From the NCBI GenBank assembly GCA_035279705.1, contig DATEHG010000252.1:1-23708 (forward strand): DNA of 23,708 nt, read 5' to 3'. A program made the position numbers and the translations under genes. Origin of the DNA: DATEHG01 sp035279705. Its GTDB lineage: Bacteria > Gemmatimonadota > Gemmatimonadetes > Gemmatimonadales > GWC2-71-9. The notes under the pieces were generated by a model. It did no database searches. It was not told the DNA's origin and saw only the letters and a program-made list of their open reading frames with translations. Shown one piece after another: positions 23,604 to 23,708 of the stretch (positions are counted from its first letter, which is position 1; each line of letters starts with the position of its first letter).

Positions 23604-23708
23604 ACATCCTCCTGGTCAACTGGCAGGACCGCGAAAACCCGATGGCGGGCGGAGCCGAAATCCACCTCTTCGAAATCTTCCGGAGAGTCGCCGCCCGCGG
23701 GCACCGGG
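23600..23708 (+). CDS. Glycosyltransferase, GT4-like (3' end missing)
   Basis: Only the first 36 residues are in the window: a GTG start overlapping the nusB stop, then NILLVNWQDRENPMAGGAEI and HLFEIFRRVAARGHR. The pattern 'lNW.D..NP.aGGAE.h..ei..rla.rGH' is typical of the N-terminal Rossmann domain of GT4-family glycosyltransferases that build cell-surface polysaccharides or glycolipids. Neither donor nor acceptor can be told from this part. Confidence 0.75.
   Translation, partial: MNILLVNWQDRENPMAGGAEIHLFEIFRRVAARGHR

Overview
The window is GC-rich, densely coded bacterial chromosome. The gene families, outer-membrane beta-barrel proteins with aromatic C-termini, a lipoprotein, and bacterial-type housekeeping enzymes point to a didermic bacterium. 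Gene order and protein style look most like Gemmatimonadota, but that is an impression from reading, not a database result. Except for mazG and the cassette gene near 14.4 kb, everything reads on the + strand, and most start and stop codons overlap or nearly touch.

Layout. (1) 1-2033: 3' end of asnS, converging on mazG through a GAGGTGAGAGG-type repeat hairpin. mazG is divergent from alr, and its best promoter overlaps the alr start codon. (2) 2034-12196: an almost unbroken chain of alr, a DUF1844 gene, deoB, cdd, a lipoprotein, an outer-membrane protein, miaB, comFB, comEC and a class I fructose-bisphosphatase gene. It mixes cell-wall precursor supply, nucleoside salvage, tRNA modification, DNA uptake and gluconeogenesis. 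(3) 12197-14757: the only accessory-looking part. Two tandem 178-bp repeats with inverted ends lie just before a stand-alone methylmalonyl-CoA mutase catalytic subunit. A 515-bp cassette follows directly, made of 29-bp terminal inverted repeats around an antisense GxxExxY-family (PD-(D/E)XK-like) gene. (4) 14758-19706: a zinc-ribbon FmdB-family gene, argS, a PfkB-family kinase, purM and a secreted beta-barrel protein, closed by a strong GC hairpin. (5) 19832-23708: the riboflavin operon ribD-ribE-ribBA-ribH, translationally coupled to nusB and then to the start of a GT4-like glycosyltransferase that runs off the window.

How the parts work together. ribBA makes both precursors of riboflavin (dihydroxybutanone phosphate and the pyrimidine from GTP), ribD converts the pyrimidine, ribH makes lumazine and ribE dismutates it, so the whole pathway except the dephosphorylation step is present. 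deoB and cdd form a nucleoside salvage pair. comFB next to comEC suggests a DNA-uptake locus that could be tied to nucleotide signalling.

The items most worth following up are the inverted-repeat-bounded GxxExxY cassette, the twin 178-bp repeats with similar end architecture, the hairpin whose loop contains the comEC start codon, and an alanine racemase with glutamate where the carbamylated lysine normally sits. No tRNA, rRNA, CRISPR array, integrase or phage gene was seen.
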